17,037 nt of DNA. Origin: UBA10677 sp045654245 (lineage in GTDB: Bacteria; Bacillota; Clostridia; Christensenellales; Pumilibacteraceae). This document shows, in pieces, positions 1 to 8,128 of this stretch; positions within the stretch are counted from its first letter, which is position 1, and every line of letters begins with the position of its first letter. Made by a program: the position numbers and the translations under genes. Where the stretch lies: contig JAZOMX010000018.1 of the NCBI GenBank assembly GCA_045654245.1, positions 1-17,037 of the forward strand. The letters are read 5' to 3'. Below the pieces are notes generated by a model. The model was given only the letters and a program-made list of their open reading frames with translations. It was not told the origin of the DNA and did not search any database.

Positions 1-1
1 G

Positions 2-43
2 GCGTTAGAAGAATTAAAGCAGTTTTGGAATAATAAAACATAA
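2..43 (+). CDS. Possible 3' end of an upstream gene
   Basis: Only the last codons of a putative plus-strand gene are inside the window. The frame beginning at base 2 reads ALEELKQFWNNKT and stops with TAA at 41-43. A second open frame beginning at base 1 stops at 31-33, and I cannot decide between them. A terminator follows within 10 bases, which supports a gene ending here. No function can be given. Confidence 0.35.
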   Translation, partial: ALEELKQFWNNKT

Positions 44-50
44 AGAAAAA

Positions 51-79
51 ACCTCACTTTGCAAAGTGAGGTTTTTTTT
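51..79. terminator. Bidirectional rho-independent terminator
   Basis: A perfect 10-bp inverted repeat (51-60 with 63-72, core ACCTCACTTT) is preceded by five A and followed by seven T. Read on either strand it gives a stem followed by a U-tract. It therefore suits both the gene ending near 43 on the plus strand and the convergent glycosidase gene ending at 93 on the minus strand. Confidence 0.9.
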
Positions 80-92
80 GTACAACGAAATT

Positions 93-2186
93 TTAGTTTT
101 TTGAAATAAGTCGCTCCGCTTCGACTACCGCTAGACAAGCAAGACTAGCAAAGCCGTGGTTTTGCGAGCCTACGCCACGCTTACGGTATTCCCAAAGCGT
201 AGAAGTTTCTTTTACCATATCGCCGAATAGATAAATTAAGTCGTCTTTCAATAGATTGCCGTCGCCGTACTTAATGAGGAAAATTATTCTTAGGTATGCG
301 CCGATAAAGGCGTTTATCGGAGTATAATTATATTTTCCGTTATCAAAAGAGAGGAATTTTTCGTAAACTTGCTTTTTTAGGAACGCATATTTTTCGTCGT
401 CAAGCGAAATACCGCCGAACAATAAAGCGTAGTATTGACACGCCTCAGAGCAGTTGTTCGTGTTTTCGAGCGAGCCGTCGCTTAATCTTACGGCGTTATC
501 TATAAATATTTCGCCGTTGAAAGAGAGTTCGCGAGTTTTTTTGCGAACTATATTTGCTTTTTCGATTAGTTTTTGGTCGTCGTAGAGCGAGCCGACGCAA
601 TCTAGGAAATGCGAATACAAAAAGTTGGTTGGATAATTTATATTCTTCGTCCAGTCGTTAGCCTTCGACCACTCTACGAAATTCCAACCGTCAATATTCT
701 CTAAAAGCGAGAATTCGTTTTCGTATTTAGCAAGGAAATCGACTATACCGTACACGCTTTTTCTAAACGCCTCTTTGTTTGCCGAGGGGTTGCGCTCCGT
801 TAAGTATTCGTAAACCTCGATAGCGTACCACATATCCCATTGAGGGATAAAACGGTATCCTTCGCCGTGGACGAAATGCATATCGGAGGGGTAACACATA
901 GGCAAAACGCCGTCGGGGAGAAGTTTTTCGTGATTTTCAAACAAACGATAGTTTTCCAAGAAAGCGTCCTCGACTAGAGTAGAGCCGAAAAGGAAAAACT
1001 CCGTTCTCGCCGTGAAAAAAGTGTCGCAAAGCCAACCTGCTCGTTCTCTAGACGGGCAATCGGTAAAAATGTCAACGGCGTTTTGAACGAAAGTGCGAAC
1101 GCCCGCATCATAGATTGACTTTAATTTTTCGTCGTTTATTTCGTGTTTTATAATATCTTTCGTCGTTCTTTCGTAAGTAAGTAGCGTAACGGCATTTATT
1201 TTCGCCGAGCCTTCTTTTACGATAACGGCAATTTTTTTAGCGGTATATGGCTCAAACGAAGAGAAAGATTTTTCCTCGCCTTTACGAATAAACAACTCAA
1301 TCGTATTATGAGCGTTCATATCGGTAAAGGCAAAAGAACGCTCGTTTCCGAGTTCAGTCCAACAAATCACGATACGGCAATCTTCTTTTGCAACGAGGGA
1401 AAGACGAATAAAGCCCGTTTCGATTTTATGAAAGTCGAATAGAGCGTATTCGCCGGCTAAAACGAGTTTGTCTTTTTTCGTTTCGCAGTCCGAAAAATCC
1501 AGTTTTTGCGCCCAGTACATAGGCTTAGATACTACTTCGCTATCGTCGAAAACGCCCCAATATTTATCGTCTTGAGTAAACGAATATCTGTTGTTAGTAA
1601 CGTCGTTAGCGTCTTCAACTATTTTTCCAACGCCGTAAAGCGTAGCGGATTTTAATTCGTAATTAGGGTAGGGAACGACGCGCGGAATATACTTCGGAGC
1701 GGTTTTAAGTGGCGAAACGAACACTTCTTCGCCTAAAAAGTCTTTCGAAAAATCGTAAACTTCAGAGAAGTGGCGTTGCATAGAGTAGCGCATAACTTTT
1801 CGCTCTCGTTGATTATTCTCATAGCAACGAAAATCTTTTCCCGTATAAAGTACGCTCTCGTCGTTTGCAATGAGTTCCGCGCATAAAAACGAAGGTTGAA
1901 AGCAAGTAGATAGAGAACGACAGTTATATCCGGCAACTTCAATCATAATTTCGTTTTTATCACCGCTTAAGAGTCCGTCGAGGGATATTTCGTCCACTCT
2001 AGCATAGCCGTAAGCCGTTCTACTAGGACCAAAAGCAACGAATTTACCGTTTACGCTTAACCGATAAAAAGTGCTTGCCGTGATTAAAATTTTTGCGGAT
2101 AGTAAAACGGCAACCTCGCCTATGAAAACGAGGTTGTCGTTAAGTTTTTGTTCTTTTTTCCAAACGGGTAAAGCGCTTGCGAACAT
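93..2186 (-). CDS. GH78-like glycosidase (alpha-L-rhamnosidase family)
   Basis: Predicted protein of 697 aa related to family GH78 alpha-L-rhamnosidases, which remove terminal rhamnose from glycans with a six-hairpin catalytic domain. The clearest match is DCPSRERAGW at about residues 376-385, the position of the conserved acidic catalytic loop of GH78. It is followed by the aromatic-rich stretch QWDMWYAIEVYEYL typical of the barrel. The N-terminal 350 residues look like the beta-sandwich modules of that family. There is no signal peptide, so it is probably cytoplasmic. I chose ATG at 2186-2184 because AAGGAG lies 12 bases upstream. A TTG at 2279 in the same frame would add 31 residues and overlap the preceding gene but has no better ribosome site. 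It is cotranscribed with the phosphodiesterase gene, 61 bases upstream. Family membership is likely; the actual substrate is unknown. Confidence 0.72.
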   Translation of the reverse strand: MFASALPVWKKEQKLNDNLVFIGEVAVLLSAKILITASTFYRLSVNGKFVAFGPSRTAYGYARVDEISLDGLLSGDKNEIMIEVAGYNCRSLSTCFQPSFLCAELIANDESVLYTGKDFRCYENNQRERKVMRYSMQRHFSEVYDFSKDFLGEEVFVSPLKTAPKYIPRVVPYPNYELKSATLYGVGKIVEDANDVTNNRYSFTQDDKYWGVFDDSEVVSKPMYWAQKLDFSDCETKKDKLVLAGEYALFDFHKIETGFIRLSLVAKEDCRIVICWTELGNERSFAFTDMNAHNTIELFIRKGEEKSFSSFEPYTAKKIAVIVKEGSAKINAVTLLTYERTTKDIIKHEINDEKLKSIYDAGVRTFVQNAVDIFTDCPSRERAGWLCDTFFTARTEFFLFGSTLVEDAFLENYRLFENHEKLLPDGVLPMCYPSDMHFVHGEGYRFIPQWDMWYAIEVYEYLTERNPSANKEAFRKSVYGIVDFLAKYENEFSLLENIDGWNFVEWSKANDWTKNINYPTNFLYSHFLDCVGSLYDDQKLIEKANIVRKKTRELSFNGEIFIDNAVRLSDGSLENTNNCSEACQYYALLFGGISLDDEKYAFLKKQVYEKFLSFDNGKYNYTPINAFIGAYLRIIFLIKYGDGNLLKDDLIYLFGDMVKETSTLWEYRKRGVGSQNHGFASLACLAVVEAERLISKN

Positions 2187-2247
2187 ATTGAAAATAGTCT
2201 CCTTATTGTTTACAAAAAAGCAAACCGTATTAGGTTTTTGAGTAAAA

Positions 2248-3081
2248 TTAGTACTTCTTTTTGAGTTTTCTTGCGCCAACTACGTCAAGCAAAATGCCTG
2301 CGGTAATGGGGTCGTTACAAGTGATACCAACCGCGCCGTTTTCAAACGCTTGTTTAATTCTAGGATAAGTGTCGGGATTAAAGCAAACCCAAGGCTCTAC
2401 GCCCCAACTTTTAACGAGGTCGAAGTGTTTTTTGTCCATAACTTTTTCGCCTTCGCCCGTCCAAAGTCTATTGCCGTTTTCGTCCCACTCGGCGTTAAAG
2501 AGGCATACGCAGAACATATGTTTATAGTACTCGTCGTGGTCGAAGTTACCCGTATTGTGCTGAATAGGGTAATAGCCGTGAAGTCTATATTTATCGTTAT
2601 ATTTTTTAGCGATATACATCAAAATTTCGCCCGACCAAGAGTTGATGTAAATTCTATCAGCCATACCGTATTCTTCGAGCATAGCAATCGACTTATCGGC
2701 AGAAACGAAAGCGTCGTCGCCACGAAGGTCGGGATAGTCTTTAAGTTCAACGTTAACTTCCATATCGGGGTAATCTTTCATCATTTCCAAGAATTCACGG
2801 AAAGTGGGAACTTTTTCGCCCTTAAACTTTTGAGCGCACTTAATACCAGCGTCGAGCGCGCGGATTTCGTCGAAAGTCATATCTTTAACGTAGCCAGTTC
2901 CGTTGGTCGTGCGGTCAACGGTATGGTCGTGCATCATAACGATTTCGCCGTCTTTAGTCATATGAAGGTCGATTTCGAGCATATCGATATCGCACTCAAG
3001 CGCCGCTCTAAACGACGCCATAGTATTTTCCGGATAATCGGTCTTAAAACCGCGGTGAGCGGCAAGTCTAACTTCTTTCAT
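2248..3081 (-). CDS. Glycerophosphodiester phosphodiesterase
   Basis: A 277-aa protein of the GDPD/UgpQ family, which hydrolyses glycerophosphodiesters to glycerol-3-phosphate and an alcohol in a TIM barrel. The hallmark motifs are present in order: AHRG (residues 8-11, catalytic His9), PENT (17-20), the metal-binding EIDLH (Glu36, Asp38), HD at 51-52 (second catalytic His) and DRTTNGTG (56-63). No signal peptide is seen, so it is a cytoplasmic enzyme. ATG at 3081-3079 is preceded by GGAGG with ideal spacing. It is the first gene of a minus-strand pair, driven by a near-consensus promoter 36 bases upstream. The link to a GH78-like enzyme suggests turnover of a glycerophospho-glycan or a wall polymer; that is an inference from position only. 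Confidence 0.93.
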   Translation of the reverse strand: MKEVRLAAHRGFKTDYPENTMASFRAALECDIDMLEIDLHMTKDGEIVMMHDHTVDRTTNGTGYVKDMTFDEIRALDAGIKCAQKFKGEKVPTFREFLEMMKDYPDMEVNVELKDYPDLRGDDAFVSADKSIAMLEEYGMADRIYINSWSGEILMYIAKKYNDKYRLHGYYPIQHNTGNFDHDEYYKHMFCVCLFNAEWDENGNRLWTGEGEKVMDKKHFDLVKSWGVEPWVCFNPDTYPRIKQAFENGAVGITCNDPITAGILLDVVGARKLKKKY

Positions 3082-3116
3082 AATTTTCCTCCAAAAAAAA
3101 ACGAATATACAATCAA

Positions 3117-3144
3117 ATTATAGCACACGAAAATAAAAAGTCAA
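3117..3144 (-). promoter_or_regulatory. Sigma-A promoter of the GDPD/GH78 operon
   Basis: On the minus strand TTGACT (-35, 3144-3139) is followed after 16 bases by TATAAT (-10, 3122-3117), with TG one base before the -10 (an extended -10). Transcription would begin about 30 bases before the start codon of the phosphodiesterase gene. Confidence 0.85.
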
Positions 3145-3221
3145 TGAAAAAAGGAAAAAATTATGAAAAATTTATAAGTATAACATTTTAAGAAAATTCT
3201 ATATAAAAGTGCTATTTTTTA

Positions 3222-3250
3222 TTGCGCTCGCATAAAAAAACTGTTATAAT
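3222..3250 (+). promoter_or_regulatory. Sigma-A promoter of the oxidoreductase operon
   Basis: TTGCGC (3222-3227), a 17-base spacer and TATAAT (3245-3250), with TG one base upstream of the -10 (an extended -10). The -35 is poor, so an activator or the extended -10 probably matters. The -10 lies inside a perfect 14-bp palindrome, GTTATAATTATAAC (3243-3256), a possible operator. Confidence 0.7.
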
Positions 3251-3283
3251 TATAACACACGAAAAATATGGAGGAAAATAAAG

Positions 3284-4015
3284 TTGAAGAAAGTTACTTC
3301 GGTAACGGAAGGCGTAAATAACGTTCTTGCCGTTTACGAAAAGAAAGTCGATAAGTCTTGGTCGGTTATTAAGACTGACGATTTTACCGACCTAGTTGAG
3401 ATTGATGGAAAAACCTATCCGCTATTTTGGTGGAGAGAAGACCCGCAAATGTCCGCAATCGCTGGAAGAGCGAAAGACTGCAAGGTAGTAAGCGGAAAGT
3501 TTAACGCACTTAACGAACGCAAGGTGGGTATAGACAAACTAATGTATAAAGAATTCGAGATTGCTGACTGGGCAATCGGAAGTACGATTAAGCGTCTTAC
3601 TTGCTTTGAGGTAGGCAATTCGGCTAATATTTTGGCTACCTACGAAAACGATAGAGTAGTTCTCTTCGAACTTGGCTCTACGCTCCCCGATGGCACCGTT
3701 CAACAGGGTCGTCACTCTGTTTGGGGTGAAGAGGGTATGGGCTCGGATAGAGTAGTATCCCAAAAACTAGCCTCTAGCGCAATTTATATGTTTACCGATA
3801 GTCCCAAGCCTACCGAGTTTAACGACGAGGTTTTGCATCTATACGGACTAGAAAAAGACGACGTAAACAAAGTAGCGTGCATTTACAAAATGCTAACCGA
3901 GGACGAGTCCTATTACGCAGACTGGAACGAGCGTGACGCAAGAGTGAGAAAGTATATCGCTCTAGCGCATAAGTCGGCAAAAGAAGGCAGATGCGTTTAC
4001 TTCGAGGAGGTGTAA
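3284..4015 (+). CDS. Conserved protein of unknown function, partner of Gfo/Idh oxidoreductase
   Basis: I do not recognise a named family for this 243-aa protein. It is soluble, with no signal peptide or membrane segment. The middle (about residues 100-165) alternates short strands (NILATYENDRVVLFELG) and then has a striking conserved-looking stretch, QQGRHSVWGEEGMGSDRVV. This resembles the C-terminal beta-sheet domain of Gfo/Idh/MocA proteins without the Rossmann half. TTG at 3284 is the start, because GGAGG lies 9 bases upstream and no ATG fits. It is the first gene of a two-gene operon. Its stop is 2 bases before the start of the oxidoreductase gene, so the two proteins are probably made together and may form a complex or act on the same sugar. 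That role is an inference. Confidence 0.75.
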   Translation: MKKVTSVTEGVNNVLAVYEKKVDKSWSVIKTDDFTDLVEIDGKTYPLFWWREDPQMSAIAGRAKDCKVVSGKFNALNERKVGIDKLMYKEFEIADWAIGSTIKRLTCFEVGNSANILATYENDRVVLFELGSTLPDGTVQQGRHSVWGEEGMGSDRVVSQKLASSAIYMFTDSPKPTEFNDEVLHLYGLEKDDVNKVACIYKMLTEDESYYADWNERDARVRKYIALAHKSAKEGRCVYFEEV

Positions 4016-4017
4016 TT

Positions 4018-5148
4018 ATGGAACAGATTAAACCCGTAAAGATAGCAATGATGTCGTTTGAGAACGGACATTGTTTTTTCCTCTATCAAGCGCTTTTAAG
4101 ACAACCTATGGTAGAAGTAGTAGCCGTTTCTTTTGCGCCCCGCCAAAGAATAATTTACGAAAAAAGATTGAGTAAAGAAATTTTCGACGGAGTGGATATT
4201 TTCTACGACGACGAAGAGATGCTTAAGGCGCACCCCGAAATCGAGGCTTGCGTTCTCGGTGGCGCAAACTGTCGTCATATGGCTCAGTTTAGAATGTGCG
4301 CAACCCGTGGAATTCACGTAATTTCTATGAAAGCGCCCACCTACGATATGGCGGAATACGACGAAATGATTAGACTTCAAGAAGAGAATAATATTCGCGT
4401 GTTCGTCGAACTTGAAATGCGTTGGAAAGCAAGCACGGAACGTATTAAGGAAATCATAAATAGCGGACAACTTGGCGAGATTAACTCGTTTAGCGCATAC
4501 AACTACTCGCATAATCCTATGTGGTGGCAACACTGGATGGATATTCCCGAGGAAAGTTACGGAAAGAGAATTCCTATTCGTCCGGGCAGTAGAAATTTCC
4601 GTGGCGGATGCTTAACCGACCACCCGCATATTTTCGACCTCGTTCGTTATATTCTCGATAGCGATTTCGACACGATTTACGCCGAGGCAGCGCCTAATAT
4701 GCGTGACGGAGCAGAAACGGAAGATATGGTTTACGTAATCGCAAAAATGAAAAACGGCGTAACCGTATCGCTTGACCCCTCGTACGCTAACCGCGAGCCC
4801 GAGCAGGCAAGACTAAAAAATCTAACTTTCCTTTCGGAGTACCCCCGTCCCGTACAGGTGGAACTACAAATCAACGGAAGCAAGGGCTCTATTCTTTCCG
4901 ACCCCTACGGAGCGGACTATTCGGAGTGCTTAACGCCTGAAATGCGTTATAGAGTAAGCGGTGGCGGATACGCTATCGACAGCCAGCGTCCTATCTTTAT
5001 CGGAAACTTCGTTCGCAATATTCGTCTTGGCGACGCATATAATCCTCCCGTATCACTTCGCGAGCATAAAAAGACGATTCAAGCAATGAACGCCGCTTAC
5101 GAGAGTATTTATACCGGTAAGGTAGTAAAAGTTCAATACGACGACTAA
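4018..5148 (+). CDS. Gfo/Idh/MocA family oxidoreductase
   Basis: A 376-aa NAD(P)-dependent sugar or cyclitol dehydrogenase-type protein. The N-terminal half is a Rossmann-like nucleotide-binding domain (about residues 6-125). The C-terminal half is the alpha/beta substrate domain. The family pattern GGCLTDHPHIFDLVRYIL (197-213) carries the usual conserved histidine (His204). The usual EKP motif is represented by KAP (105-107), so the glutamate before the Pro-containing turn is lost. The end, VSLREHKKTIQAMNAAYESI, is typical of the family's last helix. ATG at 4018 is preceded by AGGAGG at 4005-4010; an upstream in-frame TTG at 3991 lies inside the preceding gene and is unlikely. The GxGxxG loop is poorly conserved (SFENGH), so cofactor use should not be assumed. 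The substrate is unknown. Confidence 0.88.
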   Translation: MEQIKPVKIAMMSFENGHCFFLYQALLRQPMVEVVAVSFAPRQRIIYEKRLSKEIFDGVDIFYDDEEMLKAHPEIEACVLGGANCRHMAQFRMCATRGIHVISMKAPTYDMAEYDEMIRLQEENNIRVFVELEMRWKASTERIKEIINSGQLGEINSFSAYNYSHNPMWWQHWMDIPEESYGKRIPIRPGSRNFRGGCLTDHPHIFDLVRYILDSDFDTIYAEAAPNMRDGAETEDMVYVIAKMKNGVTVSLDPSYANREPEQARLKNLTFLSEYPRPVQVELQINGSKGSILSDPYGADYSECLTPEMRYRVSGGGYAIDSQRPIFIGNFVRNIRLGDAYNPPVSLREHKKTIQAMNAAYESIYTGKVVKVQYDD

Positions 5149-5172
5149 TCGCCTAAATAATAATAAAAAACT

Positions 5173-5212
5173 AAAAACGCGCCGTGCGGAAACGAAACGG
5201 TGCGTTTTTCTC
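5173..5212 (+). terminator. Strong rho-independent terminator
   Basis: A 13-bp stem (5173-5185 with 5197-5209, one G-U pair, core ACGCGCCGT) with an 11-base loop ends in five T. It closes the oxidoreductase operon and separates it from the dGTPase/primase operon. The A-tract on the other side would allow weak termination in the opposite direction too. Confidence 0.9.
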
Positions 5213-5282
5213 CCCTTTTTATTTATAAAATAAAAAAATTTTCAAAAAAAGTTAAATTAAGCCGTATTTCGCCTTAAAATAC

Positions 5283-5311
5283 TTGCAAAATAGAAATTTT
5301 GCTTGTACTAT
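5283..5311 (+). promoter_or_regulatory. Candidate promoter of the dgt-dnaG-sigma operon
   Basis: TTGCAA (5283-5288), 17 bases, TACTAT (5306-5311). The start point would fall at about 5317-5319, almost on the GTG at 5319, giving a very short or absent leader. The region 5213-5282 upstream is very AT-rich and may contain an UP-like element. No other good promoter was found before the operon. Confidence 0.55.
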
Positions 5312-5318
5312 TTAATGG

Positions 5319-6335
5319 GTGAGTATTTTGAACGAAGAAAAAAGAGATTACAAATCGGTTATTTTTGAGATTGAAGACAAGTTTTTGTCTCCCTTTGCGT
5401 CCAAATCGAAGGACACGAGAGGACGGGAAACGGAGACGGACGAAAGCCCTATGAGAACGGAATATCAGCGTGACCGTGATAGAATCGTTCACAGCAAGGC
5501 GTTTCGTAGGCTTAAACATAAAACTCAAGTTTTTCTATCCCCTGAGGGCGACCATTACAGAACGAGACTTACGCACACTCTCGAAGTGAGCCAAATTGCT
5601 CGTTCTATTGCTCGTGCGCTTCGTCTTAACGAGGACTTGACTGAGGCGATTAGCCTTGGACACGACCTAGGACATACGCCTTACGGACACGCTGGGGAGC
5701 GCGCGCTAAACGAGTTTACCCGTTTTAAGCACAACGAACAGTCCTTGCGTATGGTAGAAGTGCTTGAGTACGACGGCAAGGGTATGAACCTAACTTACGA
5801 GGTGCGTGACGGCATACTCAATCATACGAGCAAGGGTAACGCTTGCACGCTCGAAGGTCATATCGTAGCGTGGAGTGACCGAATAGCGTACATAAATCAC
5901 GATATAGACGACGCGATTAGAGGTGGCGTAATAAGTGAACTAGATATCCCCGAGCATTATCGAGTAAAATTCGGCAAGAACAATTCGGCGAGAATAAACT
6001 CTATGATAATGGATATTATAGACCACAGTTACGGACAGAATTTCGTTTCGCCGTCGCCCGATTTTAGAGAAGATATTATGGGACTACGCGAATTTTTGTT
6101 CGATAAGGTCTACCGCTCGTCGATAGCAAAAGCCGAAGAGGGCAAAGCGGTAGATATGATAAAATTTCTTTACGAGCATTTTTATTCGCACCCCGAGCAA
6201 ATCCCTAGCGAATTTTTGGATATGGACAGTACGCTAGAGCAAAAGGTTTGCGATTATATTTCAATGATGAGCGACCATTACGCGGTTAGAAAATACGAAG
6301 ATATTACCGTGCCGAAGAGTTGGTCAAAGTTTTAA
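5319..6335 (+). CDS. dgt: Deoxyguanosinetriphosphate triphosphohydrolase-like HD protein
   Basis: A 338-aa HD-domain dNTP triphosphohydrolase, which splits dGTP (or other dNTPs) into the deoxynucleoside and triphosphate and so helps set dNTP pools. The HD metal site is clear: THTLEV with His86, GHDLGHTPYGHAGE with His115-Asp116, and the distal Asp in SDRIAYINHDID. The N-terminal pattern RTEYQRDRDRIVHSKAFRRL is the standard start of the domain. Length is normal for the clostridial type. The start is uncertain: GTG at 5319, or TTG at 5328 preceded by the weak site GGGTGA. It is the first gene of the long operon; the primase start lies 11 bases after its stop, a gene order common in Clostridia. 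Confidence 0.93.
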   Translation: MSILNEEKRDYKSVIFEIEDKFLSPFASKSKDTRGRETETDESPMRTEYQRDRDRIVHSKAFRRLKHKTQVFLSPEGDHYRTRLTHTLEVSQIARSIARALRLNEDLTEAISLGHDLGHTPYGHAGERALNEFTRFKHNEQSLRMVEVLEYDGKGMNLTYEVRDGILNHTSKGNACTLEGHIVAWSDRIAYINHDIDDAIRGGVISELDIPEHYRVKFGKNNSARINSMIMDIIDHSYGQNFVSPSPDFREDIMGLREFLFDKVYRSSIAKAEEGKAVDMIKFLYEHFYSHPEQIPSEFLDMDSTLEQKVCDYISMMSDHYAVRKYEDITVPKSWSKF

Positions 6336-6346
6336 CGGAGAAGAAT

Positions 6347-8128
6347 TTGGAAAACAAGACTTGGAGAGAGTGGACTGACGAATTATTGTCAAGGTTGGAC
6401 ATAGTGCAAATAATTTCGCGCTACGTTCCATTAACGAGAAAAGGCAGAACCCATTGGGGGTGCTGTCCGTTTCACCACGAAAAAGACCCGTCTTTTGCGG
6501 TAAAAGAGGACGGGCAATTTTATCATTGTTTCGGCTGTAAAGAGAGCGGAAACGCAATTTCGTTTATCCAAAAAATCGAGAGCGTTGACTTTATCGACGC
6601 CGTTAAAATGCTAGCCCAAGAGGCGAAAATGGAACTGCCCAAAATGGAGTATTCTCAAAAAGAGCAGGGCGTTTCGAGGGAAAAGAGGGAACGCCTTTAT
6701 GCGCTTATGCGAGATACGGCGCGCCATTATCACGAAAATCTTACTGCGGAAGAGGGTAAAAATGCGAGAGATTATATCGAGGCTCGTCAAATTCCCAAAA
6801 ACCTCGTTTCTCGTTTTGGGTTTGGCGTAAGTCTAAACGGCGACGAGATTATAAACTACTTGCTTAAAAAGGGATATACTCACGCCGAAATGAAAGAGGC
6901 TGGGCTAATCGACCAAAGAGGCGACAGGTATTACGACGTGTTCTTCGGGCGGTTTATGATACCTATTATAAACAATTTCGGCGAGGTCGTAGCGTTTGGC
7001 GGTAGGCTTATTTCCCCCGAAACGCATATACCTATTAAGTATCGAAATTCGACCAACACGCCTATTTTCGATAAGTCTAAAACGCTTTACGCTATTAACT
7101 TGCTCAAGAAGAAGAAACAGGTTGAGCCGATAAAGTACGTCATAATAGCCGAAGGGTATATGGACGTGCTTGCCCTCCACAAGGCAGGATTTGATACTGC
7201 GGTTGCGAGTATGGGAACTGCGCTCACTTTCTCGCAAGCGAAAATGATAAGGAATTACAGCAAGAACGTTTACATAAGTTACGACGGAGACTCCGCTGGA
7301 CAAACGGCAACGCTACGAGGTCTTGATATTTTGCAAGAGGCTGGGCTAAGCGTAAAAGTAGTTTCCCTCCCCGACGGGCTAGACCCCGACGACTTTATCA
7401 AAGCGCACGGAGCGGAGGCGTACGAGCAACTACTTCGCGAGGCTCAAACCCTACCTGCGTTCAAGATTAATAGTCTAAAGTCTAAATACGACCTATCTTC
7501 GCCCGACGGAAAATCTGCTTACGCAATCGAGGCGGTAAAAGTTATAAAGGCGCTAGAAAACCCGATTGAGCAAGAAGAATACCTCCGTATTATCCACGAA
7601 AACACGGGATATAGTTACGAAATACTTCGCAAGCAAGCGGATATGGAAGAAAAAACTCCTCAAAAGCCTAGGATTACGGAGTTCGTTCCTCCCGAGCAAG
7701 AGAGCGAGCCGAAAACGGTTATGTCCACTTCGGAGAAATTCGTGCTAGCCTCTATCGTTTACGGCAAAGATTTCGTTGATTTTACGGACGATATTTACCC
7801 TTACCTAACCAGTCAAGCGGGTAGAAAAATTTACGAATACGCTCTCGAAAAGTATAAGGCAGGGGAGAAAATGGTAGTATCTTCCGTTTACAATCTAGGG
7901 CTTGGCGACGACGCTACGCAAATCGTGGAGTACGAATTTAAGCCGGGCGACGGAAAAGATAAGTACCGCGCTTGCGTGAAAAACGTTAAGATTAGTTACC
8001 TCGAAGGCGAACGCAAACGACTTACCGAAGAGATTGAAAAGAGCAAGAATTACGCTATGCTTTCGGAGGTAAAGAAGGTTATGAACAAAATCGCCGAACT
8101 AAAAAGCGGAGGGAACGATGACTACTGA
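6347..8128 (+). CDS. dnaG: DNA primase
   Basis: A 593-aa bacterial primase that makes RNA primers at the replication fork. It has an N-terminal CHC2 zinc ribbon (Cys40, His43, Cys61, Cys64; CPFHHEKDPSF and YHCFGCKESG). The RNA polymerase domain contains the YRNSTNTPIFDKSKTLY pattern, and the Toprim fold carries AEGYMDVL (Glu269) and YDGDSAG (Asp313, Asp315) for metal binding. The C-terminal 150 residues are the variable helicase-binding region. I chose TTG at 6347, preceded by CGGAGAAG, over a TTG at 6320 inside dgt, because only the former has a ribosome site and a usual N-terminus. The last 11 bases overlap the first sigma gene, so translation is probably coupled. Confidence 0.97.
   Translation: MENKTWREWTDELLSRLDIVQIISRYVPLTRKGRTHWGCCPFHHEKDPSFAVKEDGQFYHCFGCKESGNAISFIQKIESVDFIDAVKMLAQEAKMELPKMEYSQKEQGVSREKRERLYALMRDTARHYHENLTAEEGKNARDYIEARQIPKNLVSRFGFGVSLNGDEIINYLLKKGYTHAEMKEAGLIDQRGDRYYDVFFGRFMIPIINNFGEVVAFGGRLISPETHIPIKYRNSTNTPIFDKSKTLYAINLLKKKKQVEPIKYVIIAEGYMDVLALHKAGFDTAVASMGTALTFSQAKMIRNYSKNVYISYDGDSAGQTATLRGLDILQEAGLSVKVVSLPDGLDPDDFIKAHGAEAYEQLLREAQTLPAFKINSLKSKYDLSSPDGKSAYAIEAVKVIKALENPIEQEEYLRIIHENTGYSYEILRKQADMEEKTPQKPRITEFVPPEQESEPKTVMSTSEKFVLASIVYGKDFVDFTDDIYPYLTSQAGRKIYEYALEKYKAGEKMVVSSVYNLGLGDDATQIVEYEFKPGDGKDKYRACVKNVKISYLEGERKRLTEEIEKSKNYAMLSEVKKVMNKIAELKSGGNDDY

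Larger units (their letters stand above)
3117..3265. repeat. Direct repeat at both divergent -10 boxes (candidate operator)
   Basis: The 17-mer ATTATAGCACACGAAAA (3117-3133) recurs as ATTATAACACACGAAAA (3249-3265), one mismatch, in the same orientation. The left copy contains the minus-strand -10 and part of its spacer. The right copy begins at the end of the plus-strand -10 and runs into the transcribed region. A regulator binding both copies could control both operons. No regulator gene is adjacent. Confidence 0.5.

Noticed and set aside
2350..3123. A 257-codon plus-strand open frame
   Set aside because: It lies opposite the phosphodiesterase gene, whose catalytic motifs are clear. It has no ribosome site or recognisable domain and is a codon-bias shadow.
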